A stretch of 6,395 bases of DNA from Sphingopyxis sp. Lineage in GTDB: Bacteria; Pseudomonadota; Alphaproteobacteria; Sphingomonadales; Sphingomonadaceae. Position 1 is the first letter of the stretch. Every line of letters starts with the position of its first letter. Where the stretch lies: positions 1 through 6,395 of the forward strand of contig JAHCKJ010000127.1 of assembly GCA_026125835.1 (NCBI GenBank), given 5' to 3'. Made by a program: the position numbers and the translations under genes. The notes beneath the pieces were generated by a model. It worked only from the letters and a program-made list of their open reading frames with translations. It was not told the DNA's origin and did not search any database. Positions 1-5,577 of the stretch are shown here, piece by piece.

Positions 1-867
1 CCGCGCCACGGGTTCTCGCCGTACTTCGTCACCGACATCATCATCAACGAGGTGCCGGGGATGATCTCGATCCGCACCGGCGCGACGGGGCCGAACTTCT
101 CGCACGTCTCGGCGTGCGCGACCGGCGCCCACTCGATCGGCGAGGCGATGCGCACGATCCGCCACGGCTACGCCGACGGCATGATCGCGGGCGGCGCCGA
201 GGCGACGATCTCGGTGCTCGGCGTGGGCGGGTTCAACGCGATGCGCGCGATGTCGACCCGCAACGACGCGCCCGAGAAGGCCAGCCGGCCGTTCGACAAG
301 GACCGCGACGGCTTCGTGATCGGCGAGGGCGCGGGCGTCGTCGTGCTCGAGGAATATGAGCATGCCAAGGCGCGCGGCGCGAAGATTTACGCCGAGGTCG
401 TCGGTTATGGCCTGTCGGGCGACGCCTATCACGTCACCGCGCCCGACCCGGAAATGGACGGCGCCTTCCGTTCGATGAGCGCGGCGCTGAAAAAGGCGGG
501 CATGAGCCCCGCCGACATCGACTATATCAACGCGCACGGCACCTCGACGATGGCCGACACGATCGAGCTCGGCGCGGTGAAAAGGCTGTTCGGCGATGCG
601 ATGGCGAATGTGTCGATGAGTTCGACCAAGTCGGCGATCGGCCATTTGCTCGGTGGCGCGGGCGCGGTCGAAACGATCTTCTGCATCCTTGCGATCCGCG
701 ACCAGATCGTTCCCCCGACGCTCAATCTCGACAATCCCGACGAGGGCACCGAGGGCGCCGACCTGGTTCCCAAGGTCGCCAGGAAGCGCAAGGTGCGCGC
801 GGCGCTCAACAACAGCTTCGGGTTCGGCGGCACCAACGCGAGTTTGATCGTCAAGGCGGTGGACTAA
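1..867 (+). CDS. fabF: 3-oxoacyl-ACP synthase II (FabF), 5' end outside window
   Basis: This is the C-terminal part of the KAS II condensing enzyme. The enzyme extends acyl-ACP by decarboxylative condensation with malonyl-ACP in cytosolic type II fatty acid synthesis. The reading frame is open from base 1, so the start lies upstream; 288 residues are visible, against about 415 for the family. The full Cys-His-His triad is present: the nucleophilic Cys in SACATGAHSIG (codon 115-117), His in NAHGTST (535-537) and His in SAIGHLLGGAGAVE (643-645). The spacings of 140 and 36 residues match FabF closely (E. coli 140 and 37). The glycine-rich end NNSFGFGGTNASLI is also typical. The in-frame GTG at 52 is internal and not a start. 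FabF followed by mltG is the usual alphaproteobacterial order, often preceded by acpP, which would lie outside this window. Other KAS paralogues are less likely given the context. Confidence 0.95.
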   Translation, partial: PRHGFSPYFVTDIIINEVPGMISIRTGATGPNFSHVSACATGAHSIGEAMRTIRHGYADGMIAGGAEATISVLGVGGFNAMRAMSTRNDAPEKASRPFDKDRDGFVIGEGAGVVVLEEYEHAKARGAKIYAEVVGYGLSGDAYHVTAPDPEMDGAFRSMSAALKKAGMSPADIDYINAHGTSTMADTIELGAVKRLFGDAMANVSMSSTKSAIGHLLGGAGAVETIFCILAIRDQIVPPTLNLDNPDEGTEGADLVPKVARKRKVRAALNNSFGFGGTNASLIVKAVD

Positions 868-872
868 ATCCC

Positions 873-979
873 TTCGTCATGCTGAACTTGTTTCAGCATC
901 CATGGCCTGCACTCTGGCTCGCCGCCGCGTCGATGGACATGCGGGGCCATGGACCCTGAAACAAATTCAGGGTGACGAA
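873..979. repeat. Paired palindromic intergenic repeat (REP/BIME-like)
   Basis: Two 33-bp arms (873-905 and 947-979) are inverted copies of each other, matching at 28 of 33 positions, separated by 41 nt. Each arm is itself a hairpin with a perfect 8-bp stem and 5-nt loop: ATGCTGAA/TTCAGCAT (879-899) and ACCCTGAA/TTCAGGGT (953-973). Four of the five differences between arms are paired changes that keep each stem intact, which suggests selection for the hairpin or separate spread of two repeat variants. The unit fills the gap between fabF and mltG and ends 6 nt before the mltG ribosome binding site. It may act as a transcript stabiliser or partial terminator after fabF; neither hairpin is followed by a T-run. 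From memory, such repeats are common between genes in sphingomonads. Confidence 0.85.
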
Positions 980-985
980 TATATC

Positions 986-1000
986 GAGGTCGGAACTTTG
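986..1000 (+). promoter_or_regulatory. Ribosome binding site deciding the mltG TTG start
   Basis: GAGGT at 986-990 lies 7 nt before TTG 998-1000. No ATG or GTG occurs in frame between the upstream repeat and the signal sequence, so this site supports a TTG start. TTG starts are translated less efficiently as a rule, which would suit a low-abundance wall hydrolase. Confidence 0.65.
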
Positions 1001-1930
1001 GCTCGCATCATCCTTGCGTCTTTGCTGGCCCTTTTGATCGCCGCCTGTTCGGGCGGTGCGCCGAAGGATGCCGAGGTCGTCATTCCGCCGGGCGCGAGCG
1101 TCGCGAAGGCCGGACAGATACTGGAAGATGCCGGTATCGTTTCTGCATCCAGCTTTCGCAACGAGGCGCGCTTCTTTGGCTCGAAAGATCCGATCAAGCC
1201 CGGCGAGTACAAGATCGAAAAGGGGATGGACGCGGGCGATATTCTGGCCTTGTTCCAGTCGGGCAAGACGATCCAGCGGCTGGTGATGATCCCGCAGGGT
1301 ATGCCGTCGATCATGGTGTGGGAGCGGCTGATGGCCGAGGAGCGGCTGACCGGCGAAATTCCGGTGCCGCCCGAGGGCAGTATTTTGCCCGACAGCTATG
1401 CTTTCACCACCGGCGAAAGCCGCGCCGCCGTCGTCAAACGGATGCAGGCCGCGATGGACAAGGCGTTTGACGAATTGTGGGCCAAACGCACCCCGCGCAC
1501 CGCCGTGAAAGACCGCAATCAGGCGATGACCCTTGCGTCGATCGTCGAAAAGGAAACCAGCGTCCCGGCGGAGCGGCGCACCGTTGCGGGGGTTTACACC
1601 AACCGGCTGGCCATCGGCATGAAGTTGCAGGCCGACCCGACAATCATCTATCCGATCACCAAAGGGAAACCGCTCGGGCGTCGTATCCTGCGCAGCGAGA
1701 TCCAGGCGGTGAATGATTACAACACCTACAGCATGGCCGGGCTACCCAAGGGGCCGATCGCCAACCCCGGCAAGGCATCGATCGCCGCGGTGCTCGACCC
1801 CGAGGCGAACGACTATCTGTTCTTCGTCGCCAGGGGCGATGGCAGCCATATCTTTGCGCGCACGCTGGCGGAGCATAATGCCAATGTGCAGAAATGGTAT
1901 GCGCTGCGCCGCGAACGCGGGGAGATGTAG
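998..1930 (+). CDS. mltG: Endolytic transglycosylase MltG (YceG family), TTG start
   Basis: MltG cleaves nascent glycan strands in the periplasm and is thought to set glycan chain length by releasing newly made peptidoglycan. The YceG domain is clear: ASIVEKETSVPAERR holds the conserved catalytic glutamate (the IVEKET motif, residues 184-186), followed by VYTNRL, LQADPTIIYP, YNTYSMAGLPKGPIANPG and LFFVARGDGSHIFA. I place the start at TTG 998 because GAGGT lies 7 nt upstream (986-990) and a hydrophobic signal begins at once. The in-frame ATG at 902 lies within the palindromic repeat, has no ribosome binding site and would add 32 unrelated residues. The protein is then 310 aa, slightly short for the family. 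Residues 14-17 (IAAC) form a lipobox with Ser at +2, so this copy may be a lipoprotein instead of having the usual membrane helix. It is co-oriented with fabF upstream and the kelch gene 37 nt downstream. Confidence 0.92.
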   Translation: MARIILASLLALLIAACSGGAPKDAEVVIPPGASVAKAGQILEDAGIVSASSFRNEARFFGSKDPIKPGEYKIEKGMDAGDILALFQSGKTIQRLVMIPQGMPSIMVWERLMAEERLTGEIPVPPEGSILPDSYAFTTGESRAAVVKRMQAAMDKAFDELWAKRTPRTAVKDRNQAMTLASIVEKETSVPAERRTVAGVYTNRLAIGMKLQADPTIIYPITKGKPLGRRILRSEIQAVNDYNTYSMAGLPKGPIANPGKASIAAVLDPEANDYLFFVARGDGSHIFARTLAEHNANVQKWYALRRERGEM

Positions 1931-1967
1931 GCGGGCAAGCGACGCGGGGCAAAGGGAGGAGAAGATT

Positions 1968-3107
1968 ATGCGTATCCTGTCGGTCACATTGGCTCTGGTC
2001 ACCGGCCTTGCCGCCTGCGCGGCGAATGGCGAGGGCGCTCCCAAATCGCTGGCCGCCGATGTTCGTTTCGAGCCGGGGCCACGCATGGGCGCGCCGCGCG
2101 CGACGCACCAACTGATCGCGACCGCCAATGGCCAGCTTCTCGCCATCGGCGGATGCGTGCGGCCAGGCTGTGACCCCGGACCGGCCAGCGCCACCGTCGA
2201 TATCATCGACCCGGCAACGATGACGGTGACGGGCAGCGGCCGTCTGCTTGCGCGGCATGTTCAACCGTCGGCGGTGGCGCTGCGTGACGGCCGGGTGCTG
2301 ATCGTCGGTGGATGGATCGACGGTCGCCCGTCGACGTCGATCGAGATTTTCGAGCCCGCCACCGGCCGATCGGTCGCCGGACCAGCGCTGGGCGGACCCA
2401 GGGCAAATCCCGCCGTCGTCGTCCTCGCCGACGGGCGGGTGTTGATTGCCGGCGGCTATGACGGGCAAGAACCACTGGCCGATGCGCTGTTGTTCCACCC
2501 CGCGAGCGGAAAGTTGTCGACCACGGGACGTCTGAGCTACGCGCGCAGCGGGTCTACGGGAACGCTGCTTGCCGATGGCCGGGTGCTGTTGACCGGCGGC
2601 GGGCGGGCCGAGCGCCGCCCGCGCATCGCGCTGGCCAGCGCCGAAATCTTCGACCCCGCGACCGGGCAGTTCACCGCGACGGGGCCGCTGGCCGACGCGC
2701 GTTACAAACATGGGGCGGTGCGCCTAGATAATGGCGACGTGCTGGTGGTCGGGGGATCGGACACGCGCGACGATGCCGGCAAGCTGCGGTCGGTCGAGCG
2801 CTTCGATGTGGCGTCGGGGCGCTTTGTGCCGGCGGGGCGTCTGACCGTCGGGCGGTACAAGCTGGCCGACACCTTGCTTGTGTTGCCGGGCAACCGGGTG
2901 CTGGTCGCCGTCGACGACCGCACGCCCGAGATTTTCGATGTTGCCAGCGGCGCCAGCAGCCGGATCGACTATGAACTGGGCGACCGGTGGAATTTCATGG
3001 CATTGACCCGCATCGACGCGCGCACCGCGTTGCTCAGCGGCGGGTATAGCGAAAAGGGCATTGTGCCGACCGACCAAAGCTGGATCGTGCGCCTGCCGAA
3101 AGGATAG
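1968..3107 (+). CDS. Kelch-repeat beta-propeller lipoprotein
   Basis: A 379-aa secreted protein. Residues 1-17 form a lipoprotein signal (hydrophobic VTLALVTGLAAC, Cys at 17), so it is probably lipid-anchored and faces the periplasm. The rest is a beta-propeller: strands of the type VLIVGG recur about every 50 residues, with Gly-Gly at 61, 114, 162, 210, 262 and 358, and a degenerate copy lacking Gly-Gly near 313. Between them lie EIFEPATG, EIFDPATG, RFDVASG and EIFDVASG turns and LADGRVL motifs. That spacing suggests seven blades, one of them degenerate. Kelch propellers usually bind proteins or carbohydrates; some are galactose-oxidase-like, but I see no copper-ligand signature. The start at ATG 1968 has a strong GGGAGGAG site just upstream; the frame is open further upstream but overlaps mltG. 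It lies 37 nt after mltG and 4 nt before the hydrolase. The substrate or partner is unknown. Confidence 0.85.
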   Translation: MRILSVTLALVTGLAACAANGEGAPKSLAADVRFEPGPRMGAPRATHQLIATANGQLLAIGGCVRPGCDPGPASATVDIIDPATMTVTGSGRLLARHVQPSAVALRDGRVLIVGGWIDGRPSTSIEIFEPATGRSVAGPALGGPRANPAVVVLADGRVLIAGGYDGQEPLADALLFHPASGKLSTTGRLSYARSGSTGTLLADGRVLLTGGGRAERRPRIALASAEIFDPATGQFTATGPLADARYKHGAVRLDNGDVLVVGGSDTRDDAGKLRSVERFDVASGRFVPAGRLTVGRYKLADTLLVLPGNRVLVAVDDRTPEIFDVASGASSRIDYELGDRWNFMALTRIDARTALLSGGYSEKGIVPTDQSWIVRLPKG

Positions 3108-3111
3108 GGCG

Positions 3112-3864
3112 ATGAGCACCGCCAAGCTGTTCCTGCACGGCGTCCCTGACAGCCCGGCGATCTGGCGCCCGTTGCTTGCCGCGCTCGGCCTAGGCGACAC
3201 GCCGGTAGCAGTGCCCGCGCTGCCGGGTTTCACCGCACCGTTGCCCGCGGGCTTCCCGGCGACCAAGGAGGCCTATGCCGACTGGGCGGTGGGGGAGGCG
3301 GAAACGCTGTTCGCCGCGCATGGCCCGATCGACATCATCGGCCACGACTGGGGGGCGCTGATCGCGCAGCGCGTCGCGATGCTGCGCCCCGACCTTATCC
3401 GCAGCTGGGCGATCTTGAACGCGGTGGTCGATCCCGACTATCGCGGCCACCGCGTCGCGCGGATCTGGAACACCCCGATCCTCGGCGAGCTCTTCATGGC
3501 GCTGAGCAAACCCTCCAAGCTCGCCGAAGGGCTGGCGGCGCAGGGGATGCCCGCCGACATCGCCGCCGAAGAGGCCGAACAGTGGCGGATGAGGGACAAG
3601 CGCCGCGCGATCCTGAAACTCTATCGGTCGGCGAAGGGGCTCAGCTTCGCGCACGACTGGGCCCGCGATCTCGAAAAATTGCCTGTACAGGGGGCGTTGA
3701 TCTGGGGCGCGGGCGATCCATATGTCCCGCTGTCGGTGGCGCAGCGCTACGCGGCGAATACCGGCACACCGCTCACCGTCATCGACAGGGCAGGGCATTG
3801 GGCGATCGCCGAACGCCCCGCCGAGGTGGCGGCGGCGCTGGATCGCTTCTGGTCCACGCTCTGA
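3112..3864 (+). CDS. Alpha/beta hydrolase, epoxide hydrolase/dehalogenase-like
   Basis: A 250-aa cytosolic alpha/beta-hydrolase with no signal peptide. HGVPDS (residues 9-14) is the oxyanion-hole HGxP motif. The nucleophile elbow is GHDWGA with Asp79 in place of Ser, the arrangement found in epoxide hydrolases and haloalkane or fluoroacetate dehalogenases. The likely acid is Asp202 (WGAGDPYVP) and the base is His229 (RAGHWAIAERP); a helical cap lies between about residues 110 and 185. The Asp nucleophile argues for a covalent alkyl-enzyme mechanism over esterase action, but the substrate cannot be read from the sequence. The start is ATG 3112, only 4 nt after the kelch stop, with AAAGGA inside the end of the kelch gene as the ribosome binding site, so the two genes are probably translationally linked. 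Confidence 0.85.
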   Translation: MSTAKLFLHGVPDSPAIWRPLLAALGLGDTPVAVPALPGFTAPLPAGFPATKEAYADWAVGEAETLFAAHGPIDIIGHDWGALIAQRVAMLRPDLIRSWAILNAVVDPDYRGHRVARIWNTPILGELFMALSKPSKLAEGLAAQGMPADIAAEEAEQWRMRDKRRAILKLYRSAKGLSFAHDWARDLEKLPVQGALIWGAGDPYVPLSVAQRYAANTGTPLTVIDRAGHWAIAERPAEVAAALDRFWSTL

Positions 3865-3879
3865 TCGACTGACTCGATC
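3863..3879 (+). terminator. Stem-loop after the hydrolase gene, possible weak terminator
   Basis: GATCGA (3863-3868) and TCGATC (3874-3879) form a perfect 6-bp stem with a 5-nt loop that overlaps the hydrolase stop codon. There is no T-run after it, so it is not a classical intrinsic terminator. It may mark the end of the mltG-kelch-hydrolase unit. Confidence 0.25.
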
Positions 3880-3900
3880 AACCATTGCGGCCAACTCGAT

Positions 3901-3929
3901 TTGACCTGCGCCCGCCGGTCTGCTCTTGG
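3901..3929 (+). promoter_or_regulatory. Possible promoter of the peroxiredoxin gene
   Basis: The 102-nt gap after the hydrolase is long enough for a promoter. TTGACC at 3901-3906 is a good -35 box; at 17 nt spacing the -10 region is TCTTGG (3924-3929), which is poor. I see no convincing OxyR-type site. The call rests mainly on the -35 box and the gap. Confidence 0.25.
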
Positions 3930-3966
3930 TGCGCCGCACAAATCCACCGTGAAAGGATTCTCTCCC

Positions 3967-4527
3967 ATGATCAATCAACCCGTTCCCGCCGTGACGCTGA
4001 AGACGCGCGTCCGCGACGAGGCCGTCGACGGCCCGAACCCCTTCCGCTGGCAGGACGTCGACACCGGCGAAGCGTTCGGCACCGGCCGCCACATCCTGTT
4101 CGGTCTGCCCGGCGCCTATACCCCGACCTGCTCGAACGAGCAGTGCCCGGGCTTCGAGCGCCTTTATGCCGATTTCGTTGCCGAAGGCGTCACCGACATC
4201 CATTGCATCAGCGTCAACGACGCGTTCGTGATGTATAATTGGGGCAAAAGCCTGGGCGTCCAGAACGTCAAGATGGTTCCCGACGGTTCGGGCGCCTTCA
4301 CGCGCCGCATGGGCATGCTGATCAACAAGGATCATGTCGGTTTCGGCATGCGCAGCTGGCGCTACTCCGCGATCGTCGATGACGGCGTCGTGGTCCAGAT
4401 GTTCGTCGAACCCGGCATCAACGACGTCGGCACCGACAGCGACCCCTATGTCGAATCGACCCCCGAAAAGGCGCTCGAATGGGTGAAAGCGAACCCGTAT
4501 CGGGGCAAGCTGTCGCAGGCAGCCTGA
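3967..4527 (+). CDS. Peroxiredoxin, Prx5/AhpC-TSA (redoxin) family
   Basis: A thiol peroxidase of 186 aa that reduces hydrogen peroxide and organic hydroperoxides in the cytosol. The active-site motif PGAYTPTCS places the peroxidatic Cys at residue 55 with Thr at 52. The conserved Arg is probably within FTRRMGM (residues 111-117), and CISVNDAFVM (80-89) is the typical Prx5 strand. Other cysteines are Cys60 and Cys80. No C-terminal resolving Cys in the position used by human PRDX5 is seen, so it may work as a 1-Cys enzyme using glutaredoxin/glutathione or another thiol; the reductant is inference. No fused glutaredoxin domain is present. ATG 3967 is preceded by AAAGGA (3952-3957) at 9 nt; the frame is open back to 3901, but that extension is not family-like. 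It lies upstream of and co-oriented with the 2H phosphoesterase gene. Confidence 0.93.
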   Translation: MINQPVPAVTLKTRVRDEAVDGPNPFRWQDVDTGEAFGTGRHILFGLPGAYTPTCSNEQCPGFERLYADFVAEGVTDIHCISVNDAFVMYNWGKSLGVQNVKMVPDGSGAFTRRMGMLINKDHVGFGMRSWRYSAIVDDGVVVQMFVEPGINDVGTDSDPYVESTPEKALEWVKANPYRGKLSQAA

Positions 4528-4534
4528 CGCGATT

Positions 4535-4570
4535 AGCGGCCCGGCCATCCCCCCTCCCGATCGGGCCGCT
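4535..4570 (+). promoter_or_regulatory. GC-rich stem-loop between peroxiredoxin and 2H gene
   Basis: AGCGGCCCG (4535-4543) and CGGGCCGCT (4562-4570) form a perfect 9-bp stem around an 18-nt C-rich loop. There is no T-run, so it is not a standard terminator. It begins 8 nt after the peroxiredoxin stop and ends 30 nt before ATG 4601. It could stabilise or attenuate the peroxiredoxin mRNA, or limit translation of the downstream gene. If the 2H gene starts at 4532, the stem is within its coding region. Confidence 0.4.
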
Positions 4571-4600
4571 GGCGCCGCACCCGTCATCGTCACCGCGACG

Positions 4601-5095
4601 ATGGGTGCGGCGGACCAGCGCTATTTCGACGATCTGCGCGCGGCGCATTTCCCGCCCGAGCGCAATTATCTCAGCGCCCATATCACGTTGTTTCATCATT
4701 TGCCGCCGTCGGCGCTGGGGGAGCTGGACGGCCTGGTCCGCCGGTTGACCGCCGAGTTGGCGGCTCCGGCCGCGGCACTTCGCGAGGTGTATTCGCTTGG
4801 CAAGGGCGTCGCATTTCGCATCGACAGCTCCGACCTGCTCGCGATCCGGGCGCGCATCGCCGACCATTTCACCGGTATGCTCGCCGCGCAGGACCAGGGC
4901 GCCCCGCGGCTGCATATCACGGTCCAGAACAAGGTCGATCCCGCGGTCGCCCGAGCGCTGCTCGCCGATCTTGCCGCCGGATTCGCGCCGCGTGCGTTGG
5001 CGGTCAAGGGGCTTGCCGCGCACCATTATCGCGGCGGCCCGTGGGAGACGGCATTCGTCCGGAATTTTCACGGGCGGCATGGCGCATCATATTGA
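4601..5095 (+). CDS. 2'-5' RNA ligase-like 2H phosphoesterase
   Basis: A member of the 2H phosphoesterase superfamily (bacterial ThpR/LigT-like), which acts on 2'-5' linkages or 2',3'-cyclic phosphates at RNA ends; the physiological substrate is unknown. The two signature motifs are HITLFH (His27, Thr29) and HITVQNK (His105, Thr107), 78 residues apart, as expected for the two-fold symmetric active site. AHFPPERNYLSAHITLFHHLPP is a strong family hallmark. From ATG 4601 the protein is 164 aa, but the reading frame continues upstream to a stop at 4484. The translated stretch just before the ATG reads APVIVTAT, which looks like the first beta strand of the fold. No ATG, GTG or TTG is available there; the best candidate is ATT at 4532, giving Ile/Met-Ser-Gly-Pro and 187 aa. 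The start is therefore uncertain. The stop codon overlaps the -35 box of the tRNA promoter. Confidence 0.85.
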   Translation: MGAADQRYFDDLRAAHFPPERNYLSAHITLFHHLPPSALGELDGLVRRLTAELAAPAAALREVYSLGKGVAFRIDSSDLLAIRARIADHFTGMLAAQDQGAPRLHITVQNKVDPAVARALLADLAAGFAPRALAVKGLAAHHYRGGPWETAFVRNFHGRHGASY

Positions 5096-5120
5096 CCGGT
5101 GGCATCCGTCTGCCTATAGG
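5092..5120 (+). promoter_or_regulatory. Sigma-70 promoter of tRNA-Met
   Basis: TTGACC (5092-5097) and TATAGG (5115-5120) are separated by exactly 17 nt, close to the sigma-70 consensus. Transcription would start near 5127, leaving a leader of about 24 nt before the mature tRNA end at 5151. The -35 box includes the TGA stop codon of the 2H phosphoesterase gene (5093-5095), so the two units are packed with no spare sequence. Confidence 0.75.
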
Positions 5121-5150
5121 CGCGGCTCGCCCGCAACGGCGGCCTTTCGG

Positions 5151-5227
5151 GGCGGAGTAGCTCAGCTGGTTAGAGCAGCGGAATCATAATCCGCGTGTCG
5201 GGGGTTCGAGTCCCTCCTCCGCTACCA
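5151..5227 (+). tRNA. tRNA-Met (CAT anticodon), elongator type
   Basis: A complete 77-nt tRNA gene with an encoded CCA end (5225-5227) and discriminator A. The acceptor stem GGCGGAG/CTCCGCT pairs fully with one G-U at 1:72. The D-arm GTAGCTCAGCTGGTTAGAGC, the anticodon arm GCGGA-ATCATAA-TCCGC with anticodon CAT, and the T-loop TTCGAGT are all standard. The overall form resembles elongator tRNA-Met, not the initiator. A CAT anticodon could in principle be lysidine-modified tRNA-Ile2, but the acceptor stem does not look like that tRNA. The 3' part of this gene probably served as the integration site for the island whose integrase remnant lies downstream. Confidence 0.95.
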
Positions 5228-5418
5228 GTCGCAAACCCCTTCAAAACCTCGCATTTTTGGCAGTTTACTGCCGCTCATCGAGGTCCAAGGCATGCGAATT
5301 TTAGCGAGAATTATTGTGATCTATTTGGACAAAACACGTCAGTTTTGGACCAGTTTAGACACAACTTTTGCGAGAATTTTAGCGAGTGTTTCATGGCCTC
5401 GATCAGTCCGAGGTTACC
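5228..5418 (+). other. AT-rich, repeat-bearing att/leader region of a tRNA-integrated element
   Basis: These 191 nt between the tRNA and the integrase remnant hold about 40 percent GC over 5281-5400, far below the flanking genes. A 13-bp direct repeat GAATTTTAGCGAG occurs at 5296-5308 and 5374-5386. TTTGGAC occurs at 5324-5330 and 5344-5350, with an inverted copy of TTGGACC at 5282-5288. Clusters of short direct and inverted repeats between a tRNA 3' end and an integrase gene fit integrase arm-type or excisionase binding sites. The attachment core itself cannot be fixed because the other end of the island is not in the window. No gene is seen here. Confidence 0.5.
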
Positions 5419-5550
5419 ATGACCAAGAGTGTGATTCTCACCCCCGCCCACATCGATCGACTTAAAAGTGGCGCGCTGCGCGACCGTGAGGTGCCGGGAC
5501 TGTCCATTGTCATATCGGCGCCCGATCGAAAGCGGTGCGAATTACGGTGA
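5419..5550 (+). pseudogene. N-terminal remnant of a tyrosine-type integrase
   Basis: ATG 5419 has a good ribosome binding site (GAGG 5410-5413, 5-nt gap) and encodes only 43 residues before a stop; the last few codons and the stop lie in the inverted repeat of the inserted element, which begins at 5540. The visible part, with LTPAHIDRLKSGALRDREVPGLSIVIS, resembles the start of the arm-binding (DUF4102-like) domain of P4-type integrases: a short helix, then a D-x-x-x-PGL-x-x-x-(I/V) strand. Its position directly after a tRNA gene, transcribed away from it, is the usual place for an island integrase. The core-binding and catalytic domains are absent, and the sequence beyond the element does not resume them. 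Identification rests on a short stretch, so a different protein is possible. Confidence 0.55.
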
Positions 5551-5577
5551 CAGTTTACTTAACCCCTAAACTCCCAT
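5540..5577 (+). repeat. Left terminal inverted repeat of the RAYT element
   Basis: Starts AATTACGGTGACAGTTTACT and matches the reverse complement of 6243-6280 with two transitions, at 5567 and 5573. It holds the transposase stop codon (5566-5568 on the minus strand) and the TGA that ends the integrase remnant (5548-5550). Confidence 0.85.

Noticed and set aside
902..997. ATG at 902 as the start of mltG
   Set aside because: It lies inside the palindromic repeat, has no ribosome binding site, and would put 32 unrelated residues before the signal sequence; TTG 998 has GAGGT at proper spacing.
1656..2711. A 351-codon open frame on the minus strand
   Set aside because: Antisense shadow of mltG and the kelch gene, very rich in Arg and Gly, with no domain or plausible start signal.
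2150..3060. Repeated motifs in the kelch gene as a DNA repeat array or CRISPR
   Set aside because: The periodicity of about 150 nt is at the protein level (propeller blades); the DNA copies are diverged and there are no constant-length spacers.
3190..4593. A 467-codon open frame on the minus strand
   Set aside because: It runs antisense through the hydrolase and peroxiredoxin genes, shows no recognisable domain, and reads as the low-complexity Arg/Gly/Ala-rich shadow expected of high-GC coding DNA.
5254..5272. Hairpin next to a T-run as an intrinsic terminator of tRNA-Met
   Set aside because: The five Ts precede the hairpin on the plus strand instead of following it, and the minus-strand reading gives an A-run, so neither orientation fits an intrinsic terminator.
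5195..5422. A 75-codon open frame starting inside the tRNA gene
   Set aside because: It begins in the tRNA T-arm region, translates the direct repeats of the att region into a repetitive peptide and resembles no known protein.
5420..5539. Left flank as the missing upstream part of the IS5 transposase
   Set aside because: Read in the frame that would join NYERMFGKLK, the left flank has stops at its upstream end and no transposase-like residues; the integrase-like frame with its own ribosome binding site is better.
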